From contig NZ_BPQT01000022.1 of NCBI RefSeq assembly GCF_022179405.1, positions 61,032 to 125,031 on the forward strand: 64,000 bases of DNA, given 5' to 3'. This DNA is from Methylobacterium marchantiae (lineage in GTDB: Bacteria; Pseudomonadota; Alphaproteobacteria; Rhizobiales; Beijerinckiaceae). Made by a program: the position numbers and the translations under genes. The notes under the pieces were generated by a model. The model did not search any database. It saw only the letters and a program-made list of their open reading frames with translations, and was not told where the DNA came from. Shown piece by piece: positions 45,390 through 54,051 of this stretch. Position 1 is the first letter of the stretch, and the number at the start of each line of letters is the position of its first letter.

Positions 45390-46343
45390 TTGCCGCCGGT
45401 CACGGACGGATCACACGGACAGGCGCCCCCGGCGGCGATCCTCATCGCAGGGCCCACCGCCTCGGGCAAGTCCGGCCTCGCGACGGAACTCGCGCGCCGT
45501 TACGACGGCGTGGTGGTCAACACCGATTCGATGCAGGTCTATGCCGATCTGCGACGGCTCTCGGCAAGGCCGAGCCCGGAAGAGGAGGCCCTGGCGCCTC
45601 ACAGGCTCTACGGCCACGTGGACGGGGCGGTGAACTACTCGGCCGGACATTTCGCCCACGATGCCGCGAGACTGCTCGGTGATCCGGATGGAAAGCTGCC
45701 GATCTTCGTCGGCGGCACCGGCCTGTATTTTCGCGCCCTGGAGGAGGGGCTGTCCGACCTGCCGCCGGTGCCGGACGAGGTCCGAGCCATGATTCGGGCC
45801 AAGGCCGAGGACCGCGCGACCGAACGGCTCCATGCCGATCTGGCGGATGTCGACCCGGCGGGAGCCGCGACGCTGCGCCCGAGCGACCGAGCTAGGATCA
45901 TGCGCGCCCTCGAAATCTTCGCGGCGACGGGGCGACCGATCTCGGCCTTTCATGGCGATCGCATCGCCGGACCGCTCGCGGGCAAAACGCTGATCAAGCT
46001 CTTCCTGGCACCGGACCGCGATAGTCTCCGCCACCGCATCGATGCCCGTTTCTCGGCGATGATCGCGAAGGGTGCCCTCGACGAAGTCGCCGCCCTGCGC
46101 GAGCGCCGTCTCGATCCGCTCCTGCCGATCATGCGGGCGCACGGCGTGCCGGGTCTCATCGCCTATCTCGACGGAGTGATCCCCCTCGCGGAGGCGATCC
46201 AGCGCGGCCAGGGCGATACGCGGCGCTACGCCAAGCGGCAATTCACCTGGTTCCGCCACCAGATGGGCGAGGACTGGACCTGGATCGATCCCGATGCGGC
46301 TCTCTCCCTGGCGACGGGCCTCATGTCTCCAGGCGGGCGATGA
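45390..46343 (+). CDS. miaA: tRNA dimethylallyltransferase
   Basis: Adds a dimethylallyl group to A37 of tRNAs that read U-starting codons. It has 317 residues from TTG 45390, with GGGAG about 10 nt before it. TTG 45345 is an in-frame alternative that would overlap serB. The P-loop is GPTASGKSGLA (near residue 17), followed by NTDSMQVYADL (prenyl acceptor binding), the FVGGTGLYFRALEEG motif, and the tRNA-contact YAKRQFTWFR (about 288-297). Its 3' end overlaps the 3' end of the convergent dehydrogenase by 23 bp. Confidence 0.94.
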   Translation: MPPVTDGSHGQAPPAAILIAGPTASGKSGLATELARRYDGVVVNTDSMQVYADLRRLSARPSPEEEALAPHRLYGHVDGAVNYSAGHFAHDAARLLGDPDGKLPIFVGGTGLYFRALEEGLSDLPPVPDEVRAMIRAKAEDRATERLHADLADVDPAGAATLRPSDRARIMRALEIFAATGRPISAFHGDRIAGPLAGKTLIKLFLAPDRDSLRHRIDARFSAMIAKGALDEVAALRERRLDPLLPIMRAHGVPGLIAYLDGVIPLAEAIQRGQGDTRRYAKRQFTWFRHQMGEDWTWIDPDAALSLATGLMSPGGR

Positions 46344-47187
46344 GGCTCGACGTATCCCAGCGGTTGCCGCCCATGGCCTGCACGTCGGCATAGAACTGGT
46401 CGACGAGGGCCGTGACCGGAAGCTTGGCGCCGTTGCGCCGGGCTTCCAGCAGCAGAATGCCGAGATCCTTGCGCATCCAGTCGACGGCGAAGCCGAAATC
46501 GAACTTCTCGGCGTTCATGGTGCGGCCGCGATTCTCCATCTGCCAGGAACCGGCCGCGCCCTTCGAGATCACGTCGAGGACCGCATCCACGTCGAGCTCC
46601 GCGCGCTTGGCGAAGTGGATCGCCTCCGACAGGCCCTGGACGATGCCGGCGATGCAGATCTGGTTGACCATCTTGGTGAGCTGGCCAGAGCCGGCCGGCC
46701 CCATCAGGCGCGACGCCTTGGCGAAGCTCAGGATCGCGGGCTCGACCGTGGAATAGGTGGCTTCGTCGCCGCCGCACATTACCGTCAGCGCCGCATTCTC
46801 GGCACCGGCCTGACCGCCCGAGACGGGAGCGTCGATGAAGCCGAGGCCGAGTTCCGACGCGGCCTGAGCCAGCTCGCGGGCGGCCTCGGCGGAGGCCGTG
46901 GTGTGGTCTACGAAGACGGAGCCCTTCTCCATCCCGGCGAAGGCGCCGTCCTGGCCCAAAGTCACGCCGCGCAGGTCGTCGTCGTTGCCGACGCAAGCGA
47001 AGACGATCTCCTGCCCGGCGGCCGCCTCGCGGGGCGTCGCCGCGGCGACGCCGCCATTGGCCTTGACCCAGGCTTCGGCTTTTGCCGTCGTCCGATTGTA
47101 GACGGTGACCTCGTGGCCCTTCTTGGCGAGGTGTCCCGCCATCGGGCCGCCCATGACCCCGAGGCCCAGGAACGCGACCTTCGCCAT
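46321..47187 (-). CDS. 3-hydroxyisobutyrate dehydrogenase-family NAD(P)-dependent oxidoreductase
   Basis: A 288-residue beta-hydroxyacid dehydrogenase. It has the N-terminal Rossmann motif FLGLGVMGGPMAGHL, the substrate-binding signature DAPVSGGQAGAENAALTVM (near residue 120) and the catalytic Lys in GSGQLTKMVNQI (near 168). Possible substrates are 3-hydroxyisobutyrate, tartronate semialdehyde/glycerate, or succinic semialdehyde; the sequence alone does not decide. A glyoxylate reductase-like role is plausible given the glycolate genes elsewhere in the window, but that is inference. ATG 47187 has better spacing from GGAGACGG than the adjacent ATG 47190. Confidence 0.9.
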   Translation of the reverse strand: MAKVAFLGLGVMGGPMAGHLAKKGHEVTVYNRTTAKAEAWVKANGGVAAATPREAAAGQEIVFACVGNDDDLRGVTLGQDGAFAGMEKGSVFVDHTTASAEAARELAQAASELGLGFIDAPVSGGQAGAENAALTVMCGGDEATYSTVEPAILSFAKASRLMGPAGSGQLTKMVNQICIAGIVQGLSEAIHFAKRAELDVDAVLDVISKGAAGSWQMENRGRTMNAEKFDFGFAVDWMRKDLGILLLEARRNGAKLPVTALVDQFYADVQAMGGNRWDTSSLIARLET

Positions 47188-47266
47188 CATCCGTCTCCAT
47201 TCGTGATTACGCTGGAGGCGGGTCTAGATACGATGGCCGGAGGGGTCAAACGGCGGAAGGTCGGCC

Positions 47267-48301
47267 TCAGCCGCCGGTAACGCTCATGTGGCGCGGCACG
47301 GCGGCGGGGCGGGCACGCTCGATGACGAAGTCGTGACCCTTGGGCTTGCGTGCGATGGCGTCGACCACGGCCTGCGTGACCAGGGCGTCGTCCGGCGAGG
47401 CGCGCAGGGCCGCGCGAAGGTCGGCGGCATCCTCCTGGCCGAGGCACATGTAGAGCTTGCCCGTGCAGGTGAGGCGGACGCGGTTGCAGCTCTCGCAGAA
47501 ATTATGGGTCAGCGGCGTGATGAAACCGAGTCGGCCCCCGGTCTCGGCGATGCGGACGTAACGCGCGGGTCCCCCGGTCCGGTCGGGCAGAGGCGTCATG
47601 GTGTAGCGCTGCTCCAGCCGCGCGCGGGCGACGGAGAGGGGCAGGAATTGGTCGGTGCGGTCGCCCTCGACCTCGCCCAGGGGCATGACCTCGATCAGGG
47701 TCATGTCCATGCCGTCGCCATGCGCCCAGGCGATCATGTCGGCGATCTCGTCCTCGTTGACGCCCTTCAGCGCCACGGCGTTGATCTTGACCTTTATCCC
47801 TGCCTTGCGTGCCGTCTCGATGCCGTCGAGCACCACTTTCAGGTCGCCGCGTCGGGTCACGGCGCGGAACTTGTCCGGGTCGAGGGTATCGAGCGACACG
47901 TTCACGCGCTTGACTCCGAGTTCGGCGAGTTCGGAGGCGAAGCGACCGAGCTGCGTCCCGTTCGTCGTCATCGTCAGCTCTTCGAGAGCGCCGGTGTCGA
48001 TATGGCGGGAAAGCCGCCGGAACAGATGCATGATATCGCGCCGAACCAGCGGCTCTCCGCCGGTGATCCTGAGCTTCATCACACCGCGATCGATGAACAC
48101 GCCACAGAGCCGATCCAGCTCCTCCAGCGAGAGCAGGTCGCGCTTGGGCAGGAACGTCATGTCGTCGGACATGCAATAGACGCAGCGCAGGTCGCAGCGG
48201 TCCGTCACCGAGATCCGAAGGTAGGTGATCGCACGTTGGAACGGGTCTATCAGGGGCGCAGAGGTCTTCGATGCGACGCGTTCGGCGACAGCAGCACCCA
48301 T
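47267..48301 (-). CDS. moaA: GTP 3',8-cyclase MoaA (molybdenum cofactor synthesis)
   Basis: A radical-SAM enzyme that starts molybdopterin synthesis from GTP together with MoaC. It has 344 residues from ATG 48301. The SAM cluster ligands are C36, C40 and C43 (CDLRCVYC). The second, C-terminal 4Fe-4S cluster has Cys in [15 protein letters not shown]. The protein ends HMSVTGG, keeping the conserved C-terminal GG needed for activity. The frame is open to 48433, and a pair of 18-bp tandem repeats lies in that upstream part. The start is therefore not certain, but MGAAV... fits family length. moaC is not in the window. Confidence 0.94.
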   Translation of the reverse strand: MGAAVAERVASKTSAPLIDPFQRAITYLRISVTDRCDLRCVYCMSDDMTFLPKRDLLSLEELDRLCGVFIDRGVMKLRITGGEPLVRRDIMHLFRRLSRHIDTGALEELTMTTNGTQLGRFASELAELGVKRVNVSLDTLDPDKFRAVTRRGDLKVVLDGIETARKAGIKVKINAVALKGVNEDEIADMIAWAHGDGMDMTLIEVMPLGEVEGDRTDQFLPLSVARARLEQRYTMTPLPDRTGGPARYVRIAETGGRLGFITPLTHNFCESCNRVRLTCTGKLYMCLGQEDAADLRAALRASPDDALVTQAVVDAIARKPKGHDFVIERARPAAVPRHMSVTGG

Positions 48302-48310
48302 GGGGAACTC

Positions 48311-48346
48311 GTGACTTGGGCCAGGGGAGTGACTTGGGCCTGGGGA
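48311..48346. repeat. 18-bp tandem repeat in the moaA leader
   Basis: GTGACTTGGGCCAGGGGA (48311-48328) is followed directly by a copy with one change (48329-48346). It lies 10 bp upstream of the chosen moaA start (minus strand). In the moaA frame it would encode SPGPSH twice. It could be slippage, or a leader element. Confidence 0.7.
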
Positions 48347-48438
48347 AATGTCGGGAGCGTGGTCGCGCGAGGAACCTAGCATCACTGGCATATGAGACGT
48401 CGCGGGCGCGGGGGCAAGCGCATGGCGGCGCATACCCC

Positions 48439-48453
48439 ATGTGTCCTACACAT
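48439..48453. promoter_or_regulatory. Candidate operator upstream of the DUF971 gene
   Basis: ATGTGT-CCT-ACACAT is a perfect 6-bp inverted repeat with a 3-nt spacer, 41 bp before the DUF971 start, directly followed by an AT-rich ATATTG that could be part of a promoter. The regulator is unknown. It could serve the divergent moaA gene as well. Confidence 0.4.
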
Positions 48454-48493
48454 ATATTGCATCCAGACCGGTTTAGGGCATGAGATTTCCAGC

Positions 48494-48982
48494 ATGAGCC
48501 AGCATCACGCCGACCCCAATTCCACCGGCCGGCAGGTCGCCGCGCCGGAGCGCTGGCCGACCGAGATCCGCCTGTCCGGGGACAAGAGGACCCTCAACGT
48601 CGCGTTCGAGGATGGCGGCAAGTTCGCGCTGCCGGCGGAGTATCTCCGCGTGTCGAGCCCCTCCGCCGAGGTCCAGGGTCATTCGCCCTCGGAGCGCAAG
48701 GTCATCGGTGGCAAGCGCGACGTGGCGATCCTGTCGGTGGAGCCGGTGGGCAATTACGCGGTGAAGCTCACCTTCGACGACATGCACGATACCGGCCTGT
48801 TCGGCTGGGCCTATCTCTATGATCTCGGCCGCGAATACCGGAATCGCTGGGCGAAATACCTGTCGGAGCTCGAGGAGCGCGGCCTCGTGCGCGATGCGGC
48901 CCGGCGTCCGGCGGCGAATGCCTCGAAAGGCGAGCCGCCCAAGGGCGAGGGGAGTTGCGGCAGCGGGTGCGGATGTCACTGA
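48494..48982 (+). CDS. DUF971 (gamma-butyrobetaine hydroxylase-like N-terminal) protein with Cys-rich tail
   Basis: A 162-residue cytoplasmic protein. The DUF971 domain covers about residues 18-115: WPTEIRLSGDKRTLNVAFEDG at the start, PAEYLRVSSPSAEVQGH, and the DTGLFGWAYLYDLGRE motif near 96. The tail ends CGSGCGCH, four potential metal ligands. Free-standing DUF971 proteins have been linked to Fe-S handling (often next to mrp/apbC), but no such gene is here. It is divergent from moaA and overlaps the MATE exporter gene by 10 nt, so the Cys-rich tail is encoded right at the translational junction. Confidence 0.88.
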   Translation: MSQHHADPNSTGRQVAAPERWPTEIRLSGDKRTLNVAFEDGGKFALPAEYLRVSSPSAEVQGHSPSERKVIGGKRDVAILSVEPVGNYAVKLTFDDMHDTGLFGWAYLYDLGREYRNRWAKYLSELEERGLVRDAARRPAANASKGEPPKGEGSCGSGCGCH

Positions 48983-50358
48983 CCGCCGCCGCGGAACCGC
49001 ACGCGACCCGGACACCGACGCCCGCCACCAGCCGCCGCATCCTGGCGCTGGCGCTGCCGATGACCCTCGCCAATGTCACGACGCCGCTGCTCGGCTTCGT
49101 CGGAGCGGCGGTGATCGGGCGCCTCGGTGACGCCGCCCTGCTCGGCGCGATGGCGCTCGGTGCCGTGATCTTCGATGCGATCTTCTGGTCGTTCGGCTCG
49201 CTCCGGATGGCGACGGCGGGTCTCACCGCGCAGGCTTTGGGCGCTCGTGACACCATGGAGATCGACCGGATCCTGGCCCGCTCGCTCGCGGCCGGCATCC
49301 TGGTGGGCCTCGTCATCGTGGCCGCCCAAGTGCCGATCGCCGCCGGGGCCTTCTCGCTCAGCGGCGCGAGTCCGGCGGTGATCGCGGGGCTCGCCACCTA
49401 TTTCCACATCCGCATCTTCGCCGCCCCGTTCACCCTCGCGAACTACGCCATCCTCGGCTCGGTGCTCGGCCGCGGGCGCACGGATCTCGGCCTGCTGCTG
49501 CAGGTGGCGATCAACCTCGCCAATATCGTCCTGACGCTGATCCTGGTCCTCTACGCGGATATGAGCGTCGCGGGCGCCGGCCTCGCCACGCTGGTCGCCG
49601 AGGCCGCCGGAGCCGGTCTCGGCCTCGTCCTGCTGGCCCGCCTCGGCTCGCACCCGTTCTCCGTGCCGTTCCGGGTCGTGCGCGATCCGCTCGCGCTGGC
49701 GCGGATGCTGAGCGTCAATGCCGACGTGATGATCCGGACCCTGCTGCTGGTCGGGGCGATCGCGCTGTTCTCCGCCCTCGGCGCGCGCTCGGGCGATGTG
49801 ATCCTGGCGGCGAATGCCGTCCTGTGGAATCTCTTTCTCATCGGCGGCTTCTTCCTCGACGGTTTCGCCACGGCGGCCGAGACCCTGTGCGGTCAGGCCG
49901 TCGGAGCGCGCGACGAGGCTGGGTTCCGGCGGGCAGCCCGCCTGAGCCTGTTCTGGTGCGTCGTCTTCGGCATGGCGGTGGCGACCCTGTTCCTCGCCTT
50001 CGGCCAGGCATTCATCGAGACGGTGACGACGAGCCCGGAGGTGCGCGCGACGGCGCGTGCCTATCTCGTTCCCGCAGCACTCGCTCCCCTCGTCGCCTCG
50101 GTGCCCTTCGCCTATGACGGCATCTATATCGGCTCGACCTGGACGCGGGCGATGCGCAACCTGATGATCGCGGCGACCGGCATCTATGCCACGGCCCTCC
50201 TCGTCGCCCATTCCGCCGGATTGGGAAACATGGGCCTCTGGCTCTCCTTCCTGACGCTGCTGGCCGCAAGGGGCGCCAGTCAGGCCCTGGCCTATCCGGG
50301 CCTCGCGAAGCGGACCTTCATGGACCTTCGGTCTGCGACCCCGCCCCGGACGGTCTGA
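48973..50358 (+). CDS. MATE-family multidrug/Na+-coupled exporter
   Basis: A 461-residue inner-membrane protein with about 12 spans, in two homologous halves. The N-terminus ILALALPMTLANVTTPLLGFVGAAVIGRLGDAALLGA is the typical MatE opening. The second half begins LSVNADVMIRTLLLVGAIALFSALGARSGD. It resembles the DinF/NorM group; substrate is unknown. ATG 48973 overlaps the end of the DUF971 gene (TTG 48955 is an alternative), which suggests translational coupling between the two. Confidence 0.9.
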   Translation: MSLTAAAEPHATRTPTPATSRRILALALPMTLANVTTPLLGFVGAAVIGRLGDAALLGAMALGAVIFDAIFWSFGSLRMATAGLTAQALGARDTMEIDRILARSLAAGILVGLVIVAAQVPIAAGAFSLSGASPAVIAGLATYFHIRIFAAPFTLANYAILGSVLGRGRTDLGLLLQVAINLANIVLTLILVLYADMSVAGAGLATLVAEAAGAGLGLVLLARLGSHPFSVPFRVVRDPLALARMLSVNADVMIRTLLLVGAIALFSALGARSGDVILAANAVLWNLFLIGGFFLDGFATAAETLCGQAVGARDEAGFRRAARLSLFWCVVFGMAVATLFLAFGQAFIETVTTSPEVRATARAYLVPAALAPLVASVPFAYDGIYIGSTWTRAMRNLMIAATGIYATALLVAHSAGLGNMGLWLSFLTLLAARGASQALAYPGLAKRTFMDLRSATPPRTV

Positions 50359-50463
50359 TCGCCGCCGGATGGCTGCCGTTCAGCTTCGATCGATAAAGTC
50401 CGCCTCGCCCACCTGCCGGGAACCGCGTCCGGGCTCGCCCGCACCGTCCCATCGGAGTCCTTC

Positions 50464-51681
50464 GTGCCCTACTCGACCCTCTTCGACGTCGCCCCCGGGA
50501 TCGATACGTCGTCCCGCTTCCCCGCCTCGGTTCCGGACACCATCATCGCCCTGCCGGTCCGCAACGAGGCCGAGCGAATCGAGGCGTGCCTGCGCGCGAT
50601 CGACGCGCAGGAAGGCGTGCGGCCGGGCAGCCTCGGCCTGTACCTTTTCCTGAACAACTGCACCGACGGCACCGACCGCATCGTGTCCGAACTCGCGGAG
50701 ACGATGTCGATTCCGGTCCGCGTCCGCTTCGTGACGTTCGACGGAGCTCATGCGGGCTGGGCGCGGCGGGCCGCCATGGATGCTGCCGCCGAATGGATCG
50801 GACCGGACGGCACGGCCGGGACGATCCTGTCCTCGGATGCCGACAGCCGGGTGCCTTCGGACTGGGTCGCGCGCAACCTCGCCGCCCTCGATGCCGGCGC
50901 CGATGCCGTCGCGGGGCGTATCCAGATCGACGAAGACGAGTGGGCGGCCCTGCCGAAATCCCTTCGGGCGCGGGGAAAGCTCGAAGACGCCTACAGCGAT
51001 CTGCTCACCGAGGCGGAAGCCCGGATCGATCCGGATCCGCACGATCCCTGGCCCTGCCACCGCACGACGATCGGAGCCACGCTCTCGGTCCGCCTCTCGG
51101 CCTATCGGCTGGTGGGCGGCATGCCGATGATCGCGCTCGGCGAGGACGGCGCCTTCGTGGCCGCCCTCCTGCAGCACGGCCTCCGGGTCCGCCATGCCAA
51201 GGATGTCGTCGTCACCGTGTCGGGCCGGCTCGTCGGCCGCGCTCCGGGCGGCGTCGCCGACACGATCCGGGCGCGTTGCGAGGTGCCCGACAGCCTCTGC
51301 GATGCCCGCCTCGAAGCGGTACCGCGCGCGCTCTACCGTTACCTGTGGCGGCGTCGCCTGCGTCGTCTCCACGCCACGGGCGGTCTTGCGACGACCCGTG
51401 TCTGGTCGCGCAAACTGTCGGTTCCGGCTGCGGATGCCGAGCGGATCGCGAAGCAGCCCCTCGTCGGCCTCGCCGTGGCCGAGATCGAGCGCGTCAGCCC
51501 TCGTCTGGTCTATCGTCCGCTCGGGCCCCGGCAATTGCCCCGCCACATCCGCATCGCGACCATCGTCCTCTTCGTCCTGCGGTCCGCCTCCGCTTTGCGG
51601 AGTCGCTTGCATTCGGCGGCCCCCGCCTCGCCCGTCCTGCCCGGAACGAAGGCGATGGCCGTCGATTCGGGCTCCAACTGA
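50464..51681 (+). CDS. Glycosyltransferase family 2-like protein
   Basis: A 405-residue protein. A GT-A-type domain begins TIIALPVRNEAERIEACLRAI (about residues 24-44), with the nucleotide-sugar/metal motif LSSDADSRVP near 120. A conserved GEDGAFVAALLQ segment lies near 225, as in processive or single-addition GT2 enzymes. The C-terminal part is Arg-rich and may touch the membrane near residue 362 (IRIATIVLFVLRSAS). No other polysaccharide genes adjoin it; the acceptor and sugar are unknown. The start is GTG 50464, preceded by GGAG. Confidence 0.85.
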   Translation: MPYSTLFDVAPGIDTSSRFPASVPDTIIALPVRNEAERIEACLRAIDAQEGVRPGSLGLYLFLNNCTDGTDRIVSELAETMSIPVRVRFVTFDGAHAGWARRAAMDAAAEWIGPDGTAGTILSSDADSRVPSDWVARNLAALDAGADAVAGRIQIDEDEWAALPKSLRARGKLEDAYSDLLTEAEARIDPDPHDPWPCHRTTIGATLSVRLSAYRLVGGMPMIALGEDGAFVAALLQHGLRVRHAKDVVVTVSGRLVGRAPGGVADTIRARCEVPDSLCDARLEAVPRALYRYLWRRRLRRLHATGGLATTRVWSRKLSVPAADAERIAKQPLVGLAVAEIERVSPRLVYRPLGPRQLPRHIRIATIVLFVLRSASALRSRLHSAAPASPVLPGTKAMAVDSGSN

Positions 51682-51709
51682 CGGGGCGGAGATCGGGCCG
51701 GCGAGCCTT

Positions 51710-52099
51710 TCAGATCGGCTTGCCGGCGATGCCGAGGCCGACCTTCTCGCCGCCCGGCGTGAGAATGCCGTGCTTCAGAATGGCGCTCTGCAGGTCGTCG
51801 AACGCGGTGAGCAGATGAGCCTTCGCAGTGTCGATGGACTGGGCGCTCGCGCGCGGGGACTGGCTCATGAGGCCGACGAGACTGTCGGCCCTTTCCAGGA
51901 CAGTCCGCTGAAAATCGCGGATCGTGTAGTCAGGCTCGATGAAGCGTGTCGCATATTCCATCCAGCGTCGTAGCTCGCTGGGCAGGTCCTCGCCGGCCGA
52001 ATCGTAGGCCGCGACTTTCTCTCGGGCGTTATCGAAGTTCTTCGCGATGTCGATCTGCAGCTGTCGCATGGGAAAGATCGGGCCGTGTGAGGACTTCAT
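51710..52099 (-). CDS. Conserved-looking protein of unknown function
   Basis: I do not recognise this 129-residue protein. It looks soluble and mostly helical: MRQLQIDIAKNFDNAREKVAAYD, then RRWMEYATRFIEPDYTIRDFQRTVLERADSLVGLM, then a helix with SIDTAKAHLLTAFDDLQSAILKHGI. The short C-terminal stretch LTPGGEKVGLGIAGKPI is likely flexible. There is no signal peptide or membrane span. It is downstream of the DUF2336 gene in the same direction, and the two are probably one transcript. The start may be TTG 52108, ATG 52099 or ATG 52069; no ribosome site decides it. Confidence 0.6.
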   Translation of the reverse strand: MKSSHGPIFPMRQLQIDIAKNFDNAREKVAAYDSAGEDLPSELRRWMEYATRFIEPDYTIRDFQRTVLERADSLVGLMSQSPRASAQSIDTAKAHLLTAFDDLQSAILKHGILTPGGEKVGLGIAGKPI

Positions 52100-52189
52100 C
52101 GGAGGCAATGCGGATCGGGTCCGAGAGGAGCCGTAGCGAAGGCCGGCTCTTTCGCGGGGGCGTCCTGGCGGAAGGCAAGATCGGTGCGA

Positions 52190-53218
52190 TCAGTCATGCT
52201 GCGTATCGATCCGGCTGCGCGCCGCATTCATGCGGACGACCCGTTGCGCCGTCGTGACGGAGAGGGCCTGGAACGCTTCCATCATGCCTCGCATCACCTC
52301 GGGAGGCGTCTCCCGTTCCGATTTCGTCGCCATGAACAGTTTCAGGATCTTCCAGCCGAATCTGACCGAGCGGACGAGGTAGAGCAAAGGCTCGTAGGAC
52401 GAGGCGTGATAGGCCTCGATCGCCGTCCGGCTCGGGACGCCAGCGAGGCGGGCCAACGCCACGAGCGCCTCCGTCTCGCGACCGGAATCGAGCCAGCCGA
52501 CGAGGACCGCCTCGGTGATCTCGCCGCGGCGGGCCTGGCCACCGACGAAGACTTCCGCTGCGAAGAGGGCCGGATCCGGTATGGTGGCGGAGGTCTCGAT
52601 GCCGATGAAAGGCGAGCCGCTGCTTATCTGCATCTTCGGCATCAGCATTGTCGGCACGTCTCCGCGCTTGCCGAGGCTCGCCGCGAGTTCGGGGTCGGAC
52701 AGGCTCCTGCCGACGAGGCGTGTGTAGCCCTCGAGGGACAATTTCGCCCCGAGGTTGCGCGCGAGTGCGCGGGATATCTCCGCATTGCCACGCTCGACGA
52801 TGATGTCGGTCACGAGTTCGACAAGCGTTCTCCGGCGGGTGAGCGCCAGGAGTTGCGGCTGCCCGCAGGCGCGCGCGATCGCGACGAGATCATCGTCCGT
52901 CAGGACCGTCGCCCGCTCCAGAGCGGGGATCGCGACGGCTTCCGTAGGGTCGAAGGCGAGATCGCGGATCAGCTTCGGCGGAGCATTCGCGATCGAGCTG
53001 ATACGGCGCGACAGTTCGCTTCTGTCGGCCTCGTCCATCGTTCGCGCCACATGCAGCATCACCATGTCGAAGGCATGGATATGCTCGCTGCCCAGACGCG
53101 GGGCGTAGTCAGCGAAAAGAGTCGCGAGATTGCGCAGGATCATTGCACGGCGCAGCGTCGGAAACTCGGCCATGGTGAGGTCGAGCTGCTGAACGAGGGA
53201 ACCGATCGCGGTCGCCAT
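52190..53218 (-). CDS. DUF2336 domain protein
   Basis: A 342-residue soluble protein of the alphaproteobacterial DUF2336 family, predicted as a helical repeat protein. Recognisable segments are RRAMILRNLATLFADYAPRLG, then LSRRISSIANAPPKLIRDLAFD and EAVAIPALERATVLTDDDLV, a repeated pattern of short helices similar to HEAT-type repeats. Some relatives in Rhizobiales are linked to general stress or cell-envelope regulation, but I cannot assign a role. The start ATG 53218 gives the expected N-terminus. The upstream gap (about 270 bp) also carries the promoter region of the iron operon on the opposite strand. Confidence 0.82.
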   Translation of the reverse strand: MATAIGSLVQQLDLTMAEFPTLRRAMILRNLATLFADYAPRLGSEHIHAFDMVMLHVARTMDEADRSELSRRISSIANAPPKLIRDLAFDPTEAVAIPALERATVLTDDDLVAIARACGQPQLLALTRRRTLVELVTDIIVERGNAEISRALARNLGAKLSLEGYTRLVGRSLSDPELAASLGKRGDVPTMLMPKMQISSGSPFIGIETSATIPDPALFAAEVFVGGQARRGEITEAVLVGWLDSGRETEALVALARLAGVPSRTAIEAYHASSYEPLLYLVRSVRFGWKILKLFMATKSERETPPEVMRGMMEAFQALSVTTAQRVVRMNAARSRIDTQHD

Positions 53219-53408
53219 GGAAGCGAATGTCTCCGGCCAGAGTCGGGTGCCAGCCCTTTCACCACAGCATGAATTCGTCGCGGCTCCGTTAATGCTCCGA
53301 TCCCCGGCACATGCGGCACCGACCGACGCCCGGCGGACGGGCGCTCGCGCACCGCCAGGACCGTCTTTCGCGGACTTTGGGCGATCCTCACGTCGTGACC
53401 ACTAATAC

Positions 53409-53425
53409 ATTGGAATTGTTCTGAT
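53409..53425 (+). promoter_or_regulatory. Possible iron-control element (Irr-type box) upstream of the ftr operon
   Basis: ATTGGAA-TTG-TTCTGAT resembles the Irr-binding ICE consensus TTTAGAA-N3-TTCTAAA: GAA and TTCT are kept around the same 3-nt spacer, but the outer bases differ. It lies 63 bp before the ftrA start. Irr-type control of ferrous-iron uptake fits Rhizobiales biology; binding here is inference only. Confidence 0.4.
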
Positions 53426-53487
53426 TTATCGATGTGGCGAAGAAGCATCTTTGCTTCGGCGGAGGGCTGGTTTACGCGCTAACCACG

Positions 53488-54051
53488 ATGCGCAAGATCA
53501 CTCACTCCGCTCTGTTTTCCGCTGGCCTGATGGCCTTCGCGGCCCTCGGCCCGGGCTCGGCCTTCGCCAAGGAGACGCCGATCGGACCGCATGTGACGCG
53601 GGACGGGCTGGAAGTGGCGGCCGTCTACCTGCAGCCCGTCGAGATGGACCCGCCGGACATGATGCGCGCCGCCGCGCAATCCGACATCCATCTCGAAGCC
53701 GATATCCGCGCGGCCAAAGACAACCGCAACGGTTTCGCCGAAGGAGACTGGCTGCCCTCGCTCGACGTGTCCTTCGAGCTGACGAAACTGGAAGGCGATG
53801 CCGCCACGGGTCCGAAGGTGAGCGGTGCCCTGATGCCGATGGTCGCCAATGATGGCCCGCATTACGGCGACAACGTCAAGCTGAACGGTCCCGGCCGCTA
53901 CCGGCTGAAGCTCACCGTGGCGCCTCCCGGCAAGAACCAGCATTTCGGCCGTCACGTGGACAAGGAGACGGGGGTCGCCGAATGGTTCAAGCCGTTCGAC
54001 CTGATCCAGGACTTCACCTTTGCCGGGACCGGCAAGAAGGGGGCGTATTGA
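53488..54051 (+). CDS. ftrA: Periplasmic iron-binding protein FtrA (P19/Tp34 family)
   Basis: A 187-residue periplasmic component of the FtrABCD ferrous-iron uptake system. A signal peptide (residues 1-27, ending SAFAK) precedes an immunoglobulin-like P19 domain. KETPIGPHVTRDGLEVAAVYLQPVEMD begins the mature protein, and the Met/His/Glu residues in VEMDPP, DIHLEAD and NDGPHYGDN correspond to the metal-binding positions of P19. The C-terminal GKNQHFGRHVDKETGV segment is conserved in the family. The open frame runs further upstream, but the signal peptide fixes ATG 53488. No strong ribosome site is visible. Confidence 0.9.
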   Translation: MRKITHSALFSAGLMAFAALGPGSAFAKETPIGPHVTRDGLEVAAVYLQPVEMDPPDMMRAAAQSDIHLEADIRAAKDNRNGFAEGDWLPSLDVSFELTKLEGDAATGPKVSGALMPMVANDGPHYGDNVKLNGPGRYRLKLTVAPPGKNQHFGRHVDKETGVAEWFKPFDLIQDFTFAGTGKKGAY

